Below, piece by piece: positions 47,394 to 58,824 of a DNA stretch of 64,000 bases. The translations under genes were made by a program, and so were the position numbers. Source of the stretch: Adiantum capillus-veneris (Eukaryota; Streptophyta; Polypodiopsida; Polypodiales; Pteridaceae); contig CM043950.1 in NCBI GenBank assembly GCA_014529385.2, positions 72,632,435-72,696,434 of the forward strand. Direction: 5' to 3'. The notes under the pieces were generated by a model that did not search any database, was not told the DNA's origin, and was given only the letters and a program-made list of their open reading frames with translations. How positions within the stretch are numbered: position 1 is the first letter of the stretch; every line of letters begins with the position of its first letter.

Positions 47394-48390
47394 TGAAAGC
47401 GCGAAGCAGAAGGCATCGGTAGGTGCGCGTCGTGATGTAGTGCAAGATTGGGGCAAGAAGCAGGAGGCGGAGTGCAGCAGAGAGGAAGCGCTAGGGATCG
47501 AAGGATGGAGGGAGAGAGAGCTCACGTTTTTGGAGAAAACTCAATAAGTGAGTTTTTGGTTTTCTCACTTTTATTATAAGTGACTTTAAAAAATTATGTC
47601 CAGGTTCAAGACAAAGTATAAAAATGTACAAAAAGGGGTTATTTAGGCCTTTAACCCAACATTGTACAATCCATTTATGCAAGAGGGTTCTGAAACTTGA
47701 AAACCTAATCTAATGGACTCTTCCGGACACAGAGGCCCTGCGAACATGCTCACAAAATTGCCGGTACTAATCCTCCTAGGATTCTATCTAGACACTTCTA
47801 TCTAGGGATATGTAGAGAATTGACTATGGAAGTCAATTAAGCATGTCCACATGGCGCACAAAGCCATGTGAACGTGACATCTTGCAGGGCTAGGTTAGGC
47901 AAAGCCAGAGGAAACCCACGACTCCTAAATGTTGGACCAAACTATCACTTATTTAAAAACCTTTAATAAGAGGTGATTCACATGTTGACACCACCTGGGC
48001 TTGATACTAATGCTACTGTATATGAACACTCCCTAGTGCCTACACCTAATAGACACTAGCTGTGCTCATGCACTCAAAGGGTATGCAACTAATCTATCTA
48101 AAGTGTGTGGGCATGCATACCTGCATACAAGCTCACAAGGGTGATAAAACACTCCCTAGGCTGTCCTAAGCCCTAGATCTAAAGTGCATGGACATGCAGA
48201 CCTGCATACAAAAGCTCACAAGGGTGCCAAAACATTCCCTAGGCTGTCTTAAGCCCTAGAAGTAGAAGTTAGCTTGTCTACATGCACATAGCGTTACCTG
48301 TGTACCTGACACAGCCCACAACCCATATCCATCAGGAGAAGCCATCAATAAATGCCACATGTCCAAAATGCCATCAAATGCATAAAACTC
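47394..48390 (-). repeat. 5' LTR of a minus-strand element (right boundary uncertain)
   Basis: Begins TGAAAGCGCGAAG on the plus strand next to the primer site. It is non-coding. Two similar segments at about 48080-48180 and 48180-48250 (GCATGCATACCTGCATACAAGCTCACAAGGGTG and its variant, given here only by position) form a direct repeat. No matching second LTR exists in the window. Confidence 0.5.
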
Positions 48391-49658
48391 AGATTCTGAC
48401 CCCAAACTGACGTAGGAATAGGGCTCCTATCTCTAGAACACCTTCCCAATGATCAAACACATGGCACAGCAAGTCTCCGGCAGGTACGCCCACCTCACAT
48501 AAGATTGGGTACAGCCACAAAAATAGTCCCCCACTCCATAATCCTACTCTTGAGAGATGTCGAAGCCACCTTGCGATAGGAAATGGAACTCTGACAAGGT
48601 TTTGTCGCAACTTAACCTTTTGTTCTCTATTGCTCTACGCTAATGAATCGATAAGTTCTACTTTCAATCAAGCATGTGTCTTTTGGGATGATATGTACCC
48701 AATCATGGACGATTCAATTTTTCAAGAAGGGCCCAGAAAAGAAAGGATGGGGGCTTGTGTGTGTGTGCTGTGGTTTTCTTTACTTTACTTTTGGGGGGAA
48801 GCTGGGGATGTGGTAATGGGGGGGGGGGGGGGGGGGGGGGGCTGTGCAGGGGATGTTATCAATATGGACTACATAGTCAATAAATCTTGACTTGGCACAT
48901 TCCATAGTACCAAAATCGGCACCAGCTGGGAAAGGCAGGGACCGTCGCGAAAAGCCAATATCACAAATACGAAAGGCAGCCTTATTTTTTGGGCCTAGTA
49001 GGCAAATACTCACTCATACAGGTAGCTTTTGAGGACGGCATGCTCATAGAAGAGCAGCTTTCCAGCCAAATGCTTTTGGAGCCTACGTAAACCGGCCAAG
49101 GACCTCAATTAAAAGTCTCTGCCTTGACAGAGCACTACATTCAAACTTGTGTGAAAAAATTGTAAGGGCACACTTTGTGCTTGTAAATCAAAATAGAACA
49201 AAAGAGGTGCCAGTTCTCAAACCAATGATTCCATCCTGATAGAGATTTTGTGAGTACTGTGTCTTAAATAGAAGTTCTATTTTGTTATAGTTTCTCTTTT
49301 CAAGTTAAGGGTTTAGACTTCATTTGAGTCACCACCTCTTACAAAATTGATTGCCACTTTCAATATATATGCTTCATTCAGACAAAAGGATCTCCCAGAA
49401 GGTGACTAGTAGGGGATAAGGCAAGAGAAAAAAGGTCTGAAAAAGAAAAATTAAAAAAAAAAGGATTTGAAAAGAACACTAAAACCACATATCACAAGTT
49501 ATCATTAGAACAAAGAAAAGACAAATTGACTTTTTTATGGTCAGGTCTATTGAGGCACTGGACTAGAATATTTATTTTCTCATCAACACTTCCACAATCA
49601 TACTAACTTGTATACATCTCTACTTCATGAGAACCGATAGAAGCAACAATAGACACAC
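48391..49658. other. Non-coding DNA, probably intron or 3' flank of the PMT-like gene
   Basis: No certain exon. A 24-G run lies at 48818-48841. A weak candidate exon is listed at 48870-48980. The expected next PMT exon (VPIKWP-type start) was not found here. Confidence 0.5.
48870..48980 (-). pseudogene. Possible fragment of a methyltransferase exon
   Basis: The minus strand encodes RSLPFPAGADFGTMECAKSR, which resembles the RLPYPSRSFE.AHCSRCRIDW segment near the SAM-binding site of PMT proteins: L-P-aromatic-P, then Cys, a basic residue, Arg and ID. Indels are needed and no splice sites were confirmed. It may be a chance match. Confidence 0.25.
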
Positions 49659-49837
49659 CTTATAGTTAGGAGGTGGAGGTATGAGGCAGTTTAACCTTCG
49701 ACGTGGAGGACGACAATGACGTTCATAATGTTTGATTAAGGAAAGATTTAGCTTCAGTTTAAGCTGGCTATGGAGATGACTATCCAGGCATGGTATCAAT
49801 TCGGAATGTCGCATGTCGCAAGATTGCACGAAGAATT
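49659..49837 (-). CDS. PMT-like methyltransferase, exon 2
   Basis: Encodes CDMRHSELIPCLDSHLHSQL and then HYERHC and NCLIPPPPNYK. These match the conserved N-terminal part of plant PMT/QUA2-type proteins (DUF248; Arabidopsis PMT3 group), where the order CD..HSE.IPCLD, HYERHCP and NCL.PPP.GYK is invariant. The exon ends AAG followed by GTGTGT, a consensus splice donor, after the YK. An acceptor (CAAG) lies before 49837 in a phase that fits exon 1. PMT proteins are Golgi type II membrane SAM-dependent methyltransferases linked to pectin. The ERHCP motif here reads ERHCR, and the next exon is absent nearby, so the gene may be truncated. Confidence 0.75.
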
Positions 49838-49939
49838 CTTGCCCAAATCAGAGGTTGCTTCTCAGAGTCTTAATAGTTTTTTAAAATATAAGACACAAGG
49901 GTCGCTCTACCCTTCAGAAGTCTATTGAATGTAAGAGAC

Positions 49940-50267
49940 TTAGAGGAAAAGTCTTGATGGTCACATCAACAACATTGTCCTCTGTGTTAGATACTTCGTT
50001 TACTTTTTCTCTGATACTTGCATCTGCTGCTCCTTCCACCGGTTCTGATCGAGCCTCATTTGCATCATCGTCTTCAACTGCATTTCTGCCAAGCCTTCTT
50101 GAAGCCATCTCCCCAACATCTTGCAGATGCATTGAATCTCTTTTATTCTGAAGAGCAGCTTTCAAAAACGACCCATAATATGTGCATACAAGGGACAATG
50201 CCACAAGCATTAGACAAATAGAGAGTACTACGCGTTTTCCTTGTGAACCATCATTACGGCCCCGCAT
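49940..50267 (-). CDS. PMT-like methyltransferase, exon 1 (start and membrane anchor)
   Basis: ATG at 50265-50267 begins MRGRNDGSQGKR, like the MRGRS-DGG start of the PMT1/PMT3 group. A basic cytosolic tail is followed by a single hydrophobic segment (VVLSICLMLVALSLVCTYYG) as signal anchor, then an acidic lumenal stem. It ends at TIKTFPL, which aligns with the KSFPV preceding CD..HSE in the family. A GT donor at 49938-49939 and the AG before 49837 define an intron of about 100 bp with matching phase, which would add a few residues not seen in relatives. An in-frame ATG 27 bases upstream exists (50292-50294), but the family start favours 50267. No in-frame stops. Confidence 0.7.
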
Positions 50268-51450
50268 TTTGACAGAACTGTGACTCCCCAACATTCAAAT
50301 AACTCCACAAGTTTGCATGCATTTCAAACAAAAAGGTACTCATTCAAAACTCAAAGGGATCATAAATTTTATAAAGTATATACCTTCATAGAAAAAGAAA
50401 TGATTGAACTTGCGAAACAAAACACTCACAAAACAGAAAAACAAGAGACACAAGAAAACGGATAAAGAAAAAACTCAAGAAAAGAGCTACAAAAGAAGCA
50501 CTCTCTATATGTCTCAACATCCCTTGTAATGAATGCCTAAAATTTGCTAAAAATCTCCAAACGCATACATCTTTATACAGACACATAAAGTTGGACAATA
50601 TAAACATACATCACACTAGCATGAAAAATTGGTAAATGGGTTCCAATAACACACTTTCACAGTTGCGAGTGACAAAAAACTTCTGCAAAAGTTGTTGGAT
50701 CTGCTCGATATGCAAAAAAGGTATGGCAAGCAGCACACATTTCCTTGACTTATTTGCAATGCTTGGCTCACACAAGATTAAAGCTAAAAATTGATCAAGA
50801 GCTTTGACTACTTGTGACTGCCGTTTATCTATAATGCCTGGGCCTAATAGTGAAATAAAGAAACATTCTGCTGCAGGTTGCTAATAAGGCTAGGTAGATC
50901 CCATAATAGATCTGCAGTTGTCAACCATGTTGACTTAACCGGTACAAAAATTCTTCCTGTAGAGTTGTCGACTTGTGAGACCCAATCTTCTTATCCGTGA
51001 TACGTTTGAGAGACTTTAATGACAAAAATAATTGGCATTGTAGTAGATTAAGTGAAAGAGATCAAGAAGTTAAAATAAGAATGCTGATTGAACCTACTGA
51101 AATGACAGCCACTGCCAATGCAGACTTGTCGGAAAGAACCAAGAAAATGCACTAAAACATTCAACAAAACCAAGAGAGAAAATGCTGCTCTGCTAGAAAA
51201 AAAACCCTAAAAACTAAACCAGGTGAGCCAAGTAAACAAATGGAAAACGAGGTCTTACGAGGTGGACGAGAAGTAAAATGGAAAATGAGGTCTTATGAGG
51301 CGGACGAGAGCGATCTTGCTGCTTCTTGAGGCACCGTAGCCACAAAGAGAGAGATTGGAGGGGGGGAGGCCGGAGCGCTGGCCTACAGCATTTACTTAGT
51401 GAGCTTTAGTACAAGTGTTGTGTCTAGCACCTAACCCCGTGTTTGATCCA
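50268..51450 (-). other. Upstream region of the PMT-like gene
   Basis: Non-coding. A possible 5' UTR intron donor (AAGGTATATAC on the minus strand near 50384) and acceptor (CACAG near 50283) are visible. At 51238-51311 a tandem pair of about 38 bp (GAGGTCTTACGAGGTGGACG and GAGGTCTTATGAGGCGGACG) stands out. No TATA box was assigned. Confidence 0.4.
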
Positions 51451-52154
51451 AAGCCTTCTCTCTCCTCGAGTCCTCACCTCGCCAGACCTGGCCCCTAGAT
51501 GCAGTTTGAATGTGTGTGGGGGTGAGGAGGAATCCGAGTGTAAGCTTGCGTTGTATGCCATGTCATGTTGTTCACTAGGGCCCCGTTAAGTTGGTGACTG
51601 TGGATTGGCTTCGGTATCGCATGTGCAGCAGTAGCTCTCGAGAGAATGCTCTCTTTTACCTTCCCAATTTCACACCCTTTTGCTTTCGGCAAGTTTGAAC
51701 TAGCTTTAGCTGCTTGCACACTGTGTGCCCAATGTGACGCCCTCGTTCGGGACGTCGGGGAAACGGGACCGCGCCGGCGCACCTGCGTTGCAAACGGGAC
51801 CTGCAAGCAAGCAAACGCATACACAAGAACGCAACTTGAAAATGGGACGCAAGAGGGACACGAGATTGAGGGATGCAAATGAATGATCACTATTGAAAGA
51901 AAGTGCCGAATACAAGGGACGCGAAGAATCGCATGAAAATGGGGCTCGCAAGTTGGGGGAAGTGGCACATACTTCCCTTATATACATCCCCGGGTTGAGA
52001 GAGCTTGACGCCCACGTCAAGCCGAGGTTTGAGAGGTGCCGATACAAAAGTTGATGCCCAGGTTTTGGGGCAGATATTTACAAGGGGGGAGTTAGGTGTT
52101 GCAAAAAAATGTCTAGCTACCTAGGGTGATGCTAGTTACAAGGTGGGGGGAGGA
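51451..52154 (-). repeat. Probable 3' LTR of a chromovirus remnant
   Basis: Lies directly downstream of pol on the minus strand. A plausible outer end is TGTGACGCCCTCG at about 51733 on the plus strand. On the minus strand TATATAAG at 51977-51984 is a good TATA box, fitting a U3 promoter. The inner boundary and polypurine tract were not identified, and 51451-51732 is unassigned. Confidence 0.5.
51977..51984 (-). promoter_or_regulatory. TATA box in LTR
   Basis: TATATAAG on the minus strand within the presumed U3 region. Confidence 0.5.
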
Positions 52155-55100
52155 CTACTCTATGTGGTTTTCATTTAGTGTGTTGTCCTCCTCTTTAGTT
52201 GTCATGTTGTAGAAGTGCAGCACGAGGGGTCTTCCGAGTCTAAGCATGATTTCTTCAGGTACCCAAGTGCATTCCGTCATGGGGCGATTGCGCCATTTGA
52301 CATAGAAGAGTTGTCCCCGGCGCCCAAAACGCGACTTTAGGATGGCTTCCGGCTCATGTGGCGGGCCATCCTTTACATACTCGGGGAGACTTCGCCCATA
52401 GGTGTTATCTGGCACAAATATTTTGAGTAAACTTACCTGGAAAGCGTTGTGGATGTTGATGTGTGGTGGGAGCTCCAACTTGTAGGTGACGTCGTTGAAG
52501 GACTTGAGCACTTTGTATGGACCATAGTAGCGATGATTGAACTTCGGGGAGAGGCCTTGAGGGAGGGTGATGTTTTGAGAGCTGACGAGGACCAAGTCAC
52601 CTTCTTTGAAGAGTTCGGCAGGTCGTCGCTTTTGGTTGGCGTATTTGGTGATGCGTACCTTGCTTTGCTCGAGGCTTTGCTTTGCATGCTTCATGTGCGT
52701 TTTCCATTGTTGAAGAAACTCCTCACATTCCAAATCCTAGGCATTCACGTTGCCAGTTGCCAGTGCAAGAGGGGTGATGACTTCTTTACCTCTGGAGAGC
52801 TCGAAGGAGGTATAGCCAGTGCTGCTATGGATGGAGTTGTTGTAGTGGAATTCTAGGAAGTCCATGTATTCGGACCAGTCCTTCTGATTGGCCTTGACGT
52901 AGCTACGAATGTAGTCTTCGATGCCTTCGTTGACTCTTTCAGTTTGACCATCGGTTTCGGGGTGGTAGGCGGAGGAGAAGCGTAGCTGGGTGCCTAGTAG
53001 CTTGAAGAGCTCGCGCTAGAGGTCACTGAGGAAGCGGGTGTCGCGATCAAAAACTATGGATAAGGGTAGGCCGTGGTATTTGAAGACCTTGGCGAAGAAG
53101 TGTTTGGCGACTTGGTAGGCGGTGAGGAGGGGCTTTGTAGGTATGAAGTGGGCTTGTTTGGTAAAGTAGTCGACGACCACCATGATGGAGGTCTGGCCGT
53201 GGGAGGGGGGGAGGTCGATGACGAAGTCCATACTTACCATGTCCCAAGGACGGGAGGGTGTTGGCATGGGGTGAAGGAGGCCGGCGGGTTTGACTCTTTG
53301 AGCTTTGACCAGTTGACATGTTGGGCAGGTGCGCACGTAGTCGATAACGTCGTCCTTCATTTTGGGCCACATGTAGTGTTGATATAGTTTGTCATAAGAT
53401 CTTTTCTGGCCACCATGTCTAGCTAGATTGCAGTCATGAGCTTCCCACATGAGGGCTTTCTTTAGCTTTGGATCATTGGGGATGTAGATTTTGCCATGCG
53501 CGTAGAAGAGGTTATCTCTTACTTCGAATAGACCCAGGGCAGCTTTACCAAAGATGTGGTCGTTGAGCATTCGGAGGACAGCGGGGTCAACTTTTTGAGC
53601 ATCAAGGATGCGTTGGTGTAGGGTGTTGGTTGCTGTGGAGATGGCTGTGAGGGTGGGTCTTCGGCTGAGGGCATCGGGCATGACATTTGTGGTACCTGAT
53701 TTGTGGATGATCTCAATGTCGTATTCTGCCAGTGTATCTTGCCACCTGGCTTGCTTGGGGGTTATTTTGGCCTGTGTTTGAAAGTACTTGAGGGAGATGT
53801 TATCTGTGTAGACTTTTGTGTGCTTGTCTTGGACATAGTGTCACCACTTTCGGAGGTAGTGGACGACAGCGAGTATTTCCTTCTCATGTGTGGTCCATCT
53901 GGTCTCTACATCGGTGAATTTGTGGGATTCATATGCTATGGGTTGATTCTCTTGCATGAGGACACCACCGATGGCACCATCGAAGGCATCAATATGAACT
54001 TCAAAGGGTTGAGTGAAGTCGGGTAGTCGGAGGACGAGGGCACCACACAAGGCTATCTTCAGGTTCTCAAATGCTGCTTCTTCTCTGGAGGTCCACTGAA
54101 AGGGTTTGTGGCCTTTGGTTATCTCTGTAAGTGGTGCAGCAATCTTGCTGAACTCGCGGATGAAGCGGCGTGTGTACTGATAGAAACCCACAAACTCTCG
54201 AACTTCTTTGATGGATGTCGGGGGATCCCACTTGATGACGGCGTCGACTTTCTTGGGATCCACCATTACACCTTCTGACGTGATGATGAAGCTGAGGAAC
54301 TCGATGCTTTGGACGGCAAAATCACATTTTTCCAACTTGGCATAGAGTTGGTGTTCGTGGAGGTGTTGGAGTACTGCGGCGACATGCTTTTGTGATCTTA
54401 TAAGGTTTTGTTGTAGATGAGGAGATCATCAATGTAAGTGATGAGAAAGTCGTCGATCATGTTGCGAAAACTGTCATGGATTACTCGGCAAAAGGTTCCA
54501 GGACCGCCTGTGAGACCGAAACCCAGGACCATCCATTCCCAGGAGCCGTAGCGTGTGCGGAAGGCGGTCTTCGGGATGTATTTAGAGGCAATGCGGACTT
54601 GGTGATAGCCTGAGTGGAGGTCGATGCGAGTGAAGTACTTGGCACCCTGTAGTCTGTCCAGAAGGTCTTCCATGAGGGGAACTGGGTATTTTTTTTTGAT
54701 AGTGATTTTGTTGAGGGCCGGATAATCCACGCATAGTCTCATCGAGCCATCTTTCTTCTTGACAAACAGGACTGGGGCTCCAAAAGGAGAGGTGCTGGGC
54801 CGGATGAAGCCTTGATTCTCTATTTCTTCGAGTTGCTTCTTGAGCTCTTTTAGCTCCGTGTCATTCATGCGGTAGGGGGCCTTGACCGGAGGTGTACTCC
54901 ATGGGATGAGATCAATTTGGTGTTGAATTTGGCGGGGAGGGGGTAGACCGGGGGGAAGTTCTGGGGGTATGACATCTTTGTACTTCTAGCAAATGGGGGT
55001 AAGTGAGGGATCACCAACTTTGTCATGTTCGAGGGTGATGGCGTTGAGTCTCGCTGTGCTTGCATGACGCAGAGGTGAACCCGAGCTCCTTTCTTGAGAG

Positions 55101-55292
55101 CCCGCTTAGCTTGCTTTGCACTCATGAGATTGAGTTTGGGGGAAGATGTCTCTGGGACTTTTTGTTTGCCTTTCATCGCTGCTAATTGCGCGGGGTTGTT
55201 GCAGTTGATGTGTGTGGGGGGGGGGGGGGGGGGGGGGGGGGGTTGGTTTGAAGATGAGCTTGACGTGTGAATGCTTGATTTGTTGTGAGTCT
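52155..55292 (-). pseudogene. pol: Chromovirus remnant pol (protease end, RT, RNase H, integrase, chromodomain)
   Basis: From 52155 to 54335 one frame is kept, with stops at 53841 (TGA), 53016 (TAG) and about 52734 (TAG), each fitting CGA or CAG. RT at 54868-54398 has [34 protein letters not shown] (normally FGLTNAPATF) and YIDDLLIY. Then follow RNase H (HIDAFDGAIGGVLMQ, HEKEILAVVH), integrase (HDCNLARHGGQKRSYDKL, CPTCQ, MDFVIDLPPSHG, SIVFDRDTRF, DGQTERVNE) and a C-terminal chromodomain (RRGQLFYVKWRNRP, ECTWVPEE). The region 54865-55292 is a frameshifted linker with a 27-G run. The element is cut at 55292 by the insertion of a young chromovirus; its gag and 5' LTR would lie beyond 64000. Confidence 0.9.
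55216..55242 (+). repeat. 27-G homopolymer run
   Basis: Poly-G on the plus strand inside the decayed gag-pol linker, 50 bp from the insertion point of the young chromovirus. Confidence 0.85.
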
Positions 55293-56881
55293 TGTAACAT
55301 TTAATGGCCTATAATCTTATGTGTAGCGGAAATTAGCATGAACATAGTGGGCATTTCATTAGAATAGATTCCTAATGAGAATTACAAGAGTGCTTGGGTG
55401 GAAAGAGCAACAAAAAGCATAACACCTAGTTAGATAGCATCGACAATACTTTCAAAAGAGAGAGAAATTAAGCTATTGACAACAGTTGAGGACCGGATTT
55501 GCATGGAGCCAGTCCCCCCTCCAAAAGGCTTTGTATTATGGTTTCTCCCATCAAGAGAGACATTGTACAATACAATTCTTTGTTCCTTCAAGACTAGCTA
55601 GTGCAATGAAGATGGAAGCTTCATACACCAAGCAAAACACTTAATCAAACACAACTTGAATTATCCCCGTTCTCAGACCCAAGACCTCACACACCTTCGA
55701 AGATGGTGAGAGCTAGCAGGGTATGAGAGTAGATTGAGAAGAAAAAGAAGTATCTTACGAGAAAGATGTACATCTCCTCACATAATCACTCATATTAGCA
55801 TAGCTTAGCTTAGTAATTAGCTTGGTAGAGAAGATGAGCATGCATTGAAGCTTGGCTCTTGGTTGGATTTGCATCCATATGCCAAGAGAGTGTTGATGTA
55901 GGCTTCTATCTCACAAGCTTGGAGTAGGTGATGAGCTCTCCATTAAAGCTTGGGAGGAGATAGAGTATTTTCCCTTCACACATGGTCAAGTGTGAGAGTG
56001 TGTGTGTCAATGCCAAGCAAAAATCAGCCCCCCCTCTCTCTTGGGCGAGCCCTAGCTGCTAATTAGGTCTGGCTTTTGCCTCATTGGACCTCCCCAGGTC
56101 AAGCCAATAGGAATTAAGGAGCATAAGTGATAGCCTTCTGACATGTGTCCCCCTTTCCCCTTTTGTGAGAGCTTTAGGTAATTAAATAATTAAACTAAAC
56201 TCTCATTGGACCCCTTTGCCTCCTGGCCAATAGGAATCAGGCAAGCCATGGGGCTCCTGAATGCTCATTGGACCCCTTGGGAGACTGCCCAATAGTCTTC
56301 TAGGAGACTTAATTCTCATTGGTTTCTTTTATTAAATGTTTTTAAATTAATTAAACTAGATTTACTCTAGCTTAATTCTCATTGGTCCACTTCAAGGGTC
56401 TTCCAATAGGAACTGGGCACACCTTGTGGGCATCTGGCCTAGGGAGCTGACATGTGTCCCTCATTCCCTTTGTGTAAAGGGAGCCTGTGTGTGTGTGTGT
56501 GGCTTTCTCTCTCATCCCCTAGCTTTGGGGCTCGCCCCCTCCCATGTAGGGATGTGCAAAGACTTTTAGGGCACACACAAAGCATCCAATTTTTCCTAGG
56601 GTTGACCTTTGGACACAACCTTTGAATTTTGGAACCTTAGCATTTTGGAAGTCTTAATGGGCTGAACCTTAGGGTCTTTTTGGCCCATTGTTTCACATGG
56701 CTCTTTTGCAGATGGCCCCCCCTTTGGATTCCCTATTTTCCCTCCTTTGGATCCCTACTGTGGCCGGTCTGCTAGCTTAACCAATATTCTAGATTTTTCT
56801 CCCTTGGCACTTCCCCACATTAAATGATCAGTTTAATATGAGAAAATCATTTAGGAGAATTAGATATTGATTATTATGACA
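55293..56881 (-). repeat. 3' LTR of the young chromovirus
   Basis: TGTAACATTTAATGG to TTATTATGACA on the plus strand. Non-coding; contains several CTCATTGG(A/T)CC and CCAATAGGAA motifs (CCAAT boxes and their complements) between 56080 and 56420. Confidence 0.93.
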
Positions 56882-56895
56882 TTACCTCTCTCTTG
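56882..56895 (-). promoter_or_regulatory. Polypurine tract of the young chromovirus
   Basis: On the minus strand AAGAGAGAGGTAA directly precedes the LTR start TGTCATAATAATC. Between here and the pol stop at 57238 is 340 bp of non-coding DNA. Confidence 0.75.
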
Positions 56896-57237
56896 AAATC
56901 ATAGTCGTCCTCGACTATGGTGTAGAGAAGATAAAGCATATGCATGAGTCCTTTTCTTAGCGGGTAGAGGATCCCTATGTTACCCTACGACATCATTCCA
57001 TAATGGATGACTAGTCCATTTGGCGCTCGAGAGCCTGAGGCTGCCGCAAGCATGTCTGCACATTAGTCCTATCAGTCTTCCATAGTAGAGTGACAAGCTC
57101 TACTTGGTGTTTGGGAGACGTCGTCTCCGCAAACTTGATCTAAGCATGCATACTACTTCATTTTTGTGCACAAATAAAGAAAAAGAGAGTCTTATAAGAC
57201 AAAAATTTTGTTCATTTTTAACATTTTGTACATTTGC

Positions 57238-58823
57238 TTACTCTTGGGAAGCATTGTAAGCATTGACAAGGTTTAGGTTATCCTTTAATTGTATGCCTTG
57301 CATCCATCTAGCATCTTCAAAAGGATAATTCTTAAACTTAATAAGATATCGTCGGATAGTCTTACCGCCTCTTAATACCTTGTCTTCATGTCAGAGAATG
57401 GACTCGGGCTGCAGCACCTCCTCGTGGTCCTCGATCTCCGGTGGGTCTTCAATAGTTGGTTCTTGAGGTGGCTCTCCTTTGTAAGGCTTTAATAGGCTCA
57501 CATGAAAAGCATTGTGTATGAGCCAATGATTGGGCAACTTAAGTTGATAGGCCATCTCATTGATTGGCCTAAGAATCTGGAAGGGACCATAATACCTTTT
57601 TGCTAGTTTAGCATAGTACTTTTGGTGGCCCGTAGGATTCTTGCCCGTCGTGTGCCTTAATCGAGCCTTGGGAAACTTTAACAAGACCCAATCGTTTTCT
57701 TTAAAGGCTTGGGCTCTTCTGTGCTTGTCAGCAGCAGCCTTTTGCCTTTGCTGTGAGATAGAGATAGCATCCTTAATCTTTTGGAAAGATTCTTGTAGGT
57801 CTCGGCTATACTCATCTGCAGCGAAGATCTTCCCATGTACCTTAAGTAGCAAGGGACTTTTTGATCTTCCCTCAATTACCTCGAAAGGTGCTTTTCCTGT
57901 GGAAGTATGTACAGTGTTATTGTAAGCATACTCTACTAAGGGTAAGTACTTCTCCCATTGGGATCTTTGATCTACTTCCGTTACATAGGCTTTTAGTAGA
58001 TCAAGAATGGTTAGGTTAGCTATTTCACTTTGGCCATCAGTTTGTGGATGATAGGCCGAAGAGAAGTTTAGCCTTGTTCCTAAATTCTCAAAGAGACCCT
58101 TCCAGAAATTACTGGTCATTCTAGGATCTCTATCCGACACTATGGACATTGGCAAGCCATGGTACTTGAAAATTTGTGAAATGAAGAGGGTTGCCATTTG
58201 ATGGGCTTTGATAGTCTTTTTGACAGGTATAAAATGAGCTTGTTTACTGAACCTGTCTACTATCGTCCATATTCCCGTATTCCCATGGATAGACTTAGGC
58301 AATCCAAAGATAAAATCCATGGATATGCTCTCCCAGGTGAATTAGGGATTGGCAAGGGTTGAAGCAATCCAAGTTGCTTCCCTCTATCAAATTTTGTCTT
58401 TTGACATACCACACATTTGGAAACATACTCGTGTATGTTCACTTTCATGGTAGGCCAATAGAAATATGTTTCAATTCCCTTTAGGGTAGACTGAATCCCT
58501 CTATGCCCCGCATATGGGGGAGCATGAGATTCATACATTACTTTCTCACGTAGTGAGTTAGTAACGCATAGTCTATTGCCATAGAGAAGATAACCATCTT
58601 GTAAAGTAAATGGTTCTTCTTTCTTCCCTAATGCAAGGGCTGAAATCACATCTCTAAAATCGGGATCAATAGCATACTCATCTATCATTGAAGATAGATC
58701 ATTGTGAGTTGCTATGGAAACCGCATTCACTCTCGGTCGTCTTGAGAGTGCATCGGCTACTTGATTATGCTTGCCAGCAATGTGAGCAATATGAAAATGA
58801 AATTGCGAAAGAAATTTTCCCAC
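57238..58823 (-). pseudogene. pol: Young chromovirus pol: RNase H end, integrase, chromodomain
   Basis: From 58823: SQFHFHIAHIAGKHNQVADA (end of RNase H), then integrase zinc region (HRGIQSTLKGIET, CVVCQ). A one-base frameshift near 58330 is followed by the core MDFIFGLPKSIHG, SIVSDRDPRM and DGQSEIANL with the catalytic residues, then KRYYGPFQIL and SLLKPYKGEP. A TGA at 57391-57393 interrupts the start of the chromodomain, which continues in frame (LRGGKTIRRYLIKF, NYPFEDARWMQ) to a TAA at 57238-57240. With only two lesions it is nearly intact. Confidence 0.9.
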
Positions 58824-58824
58824 C

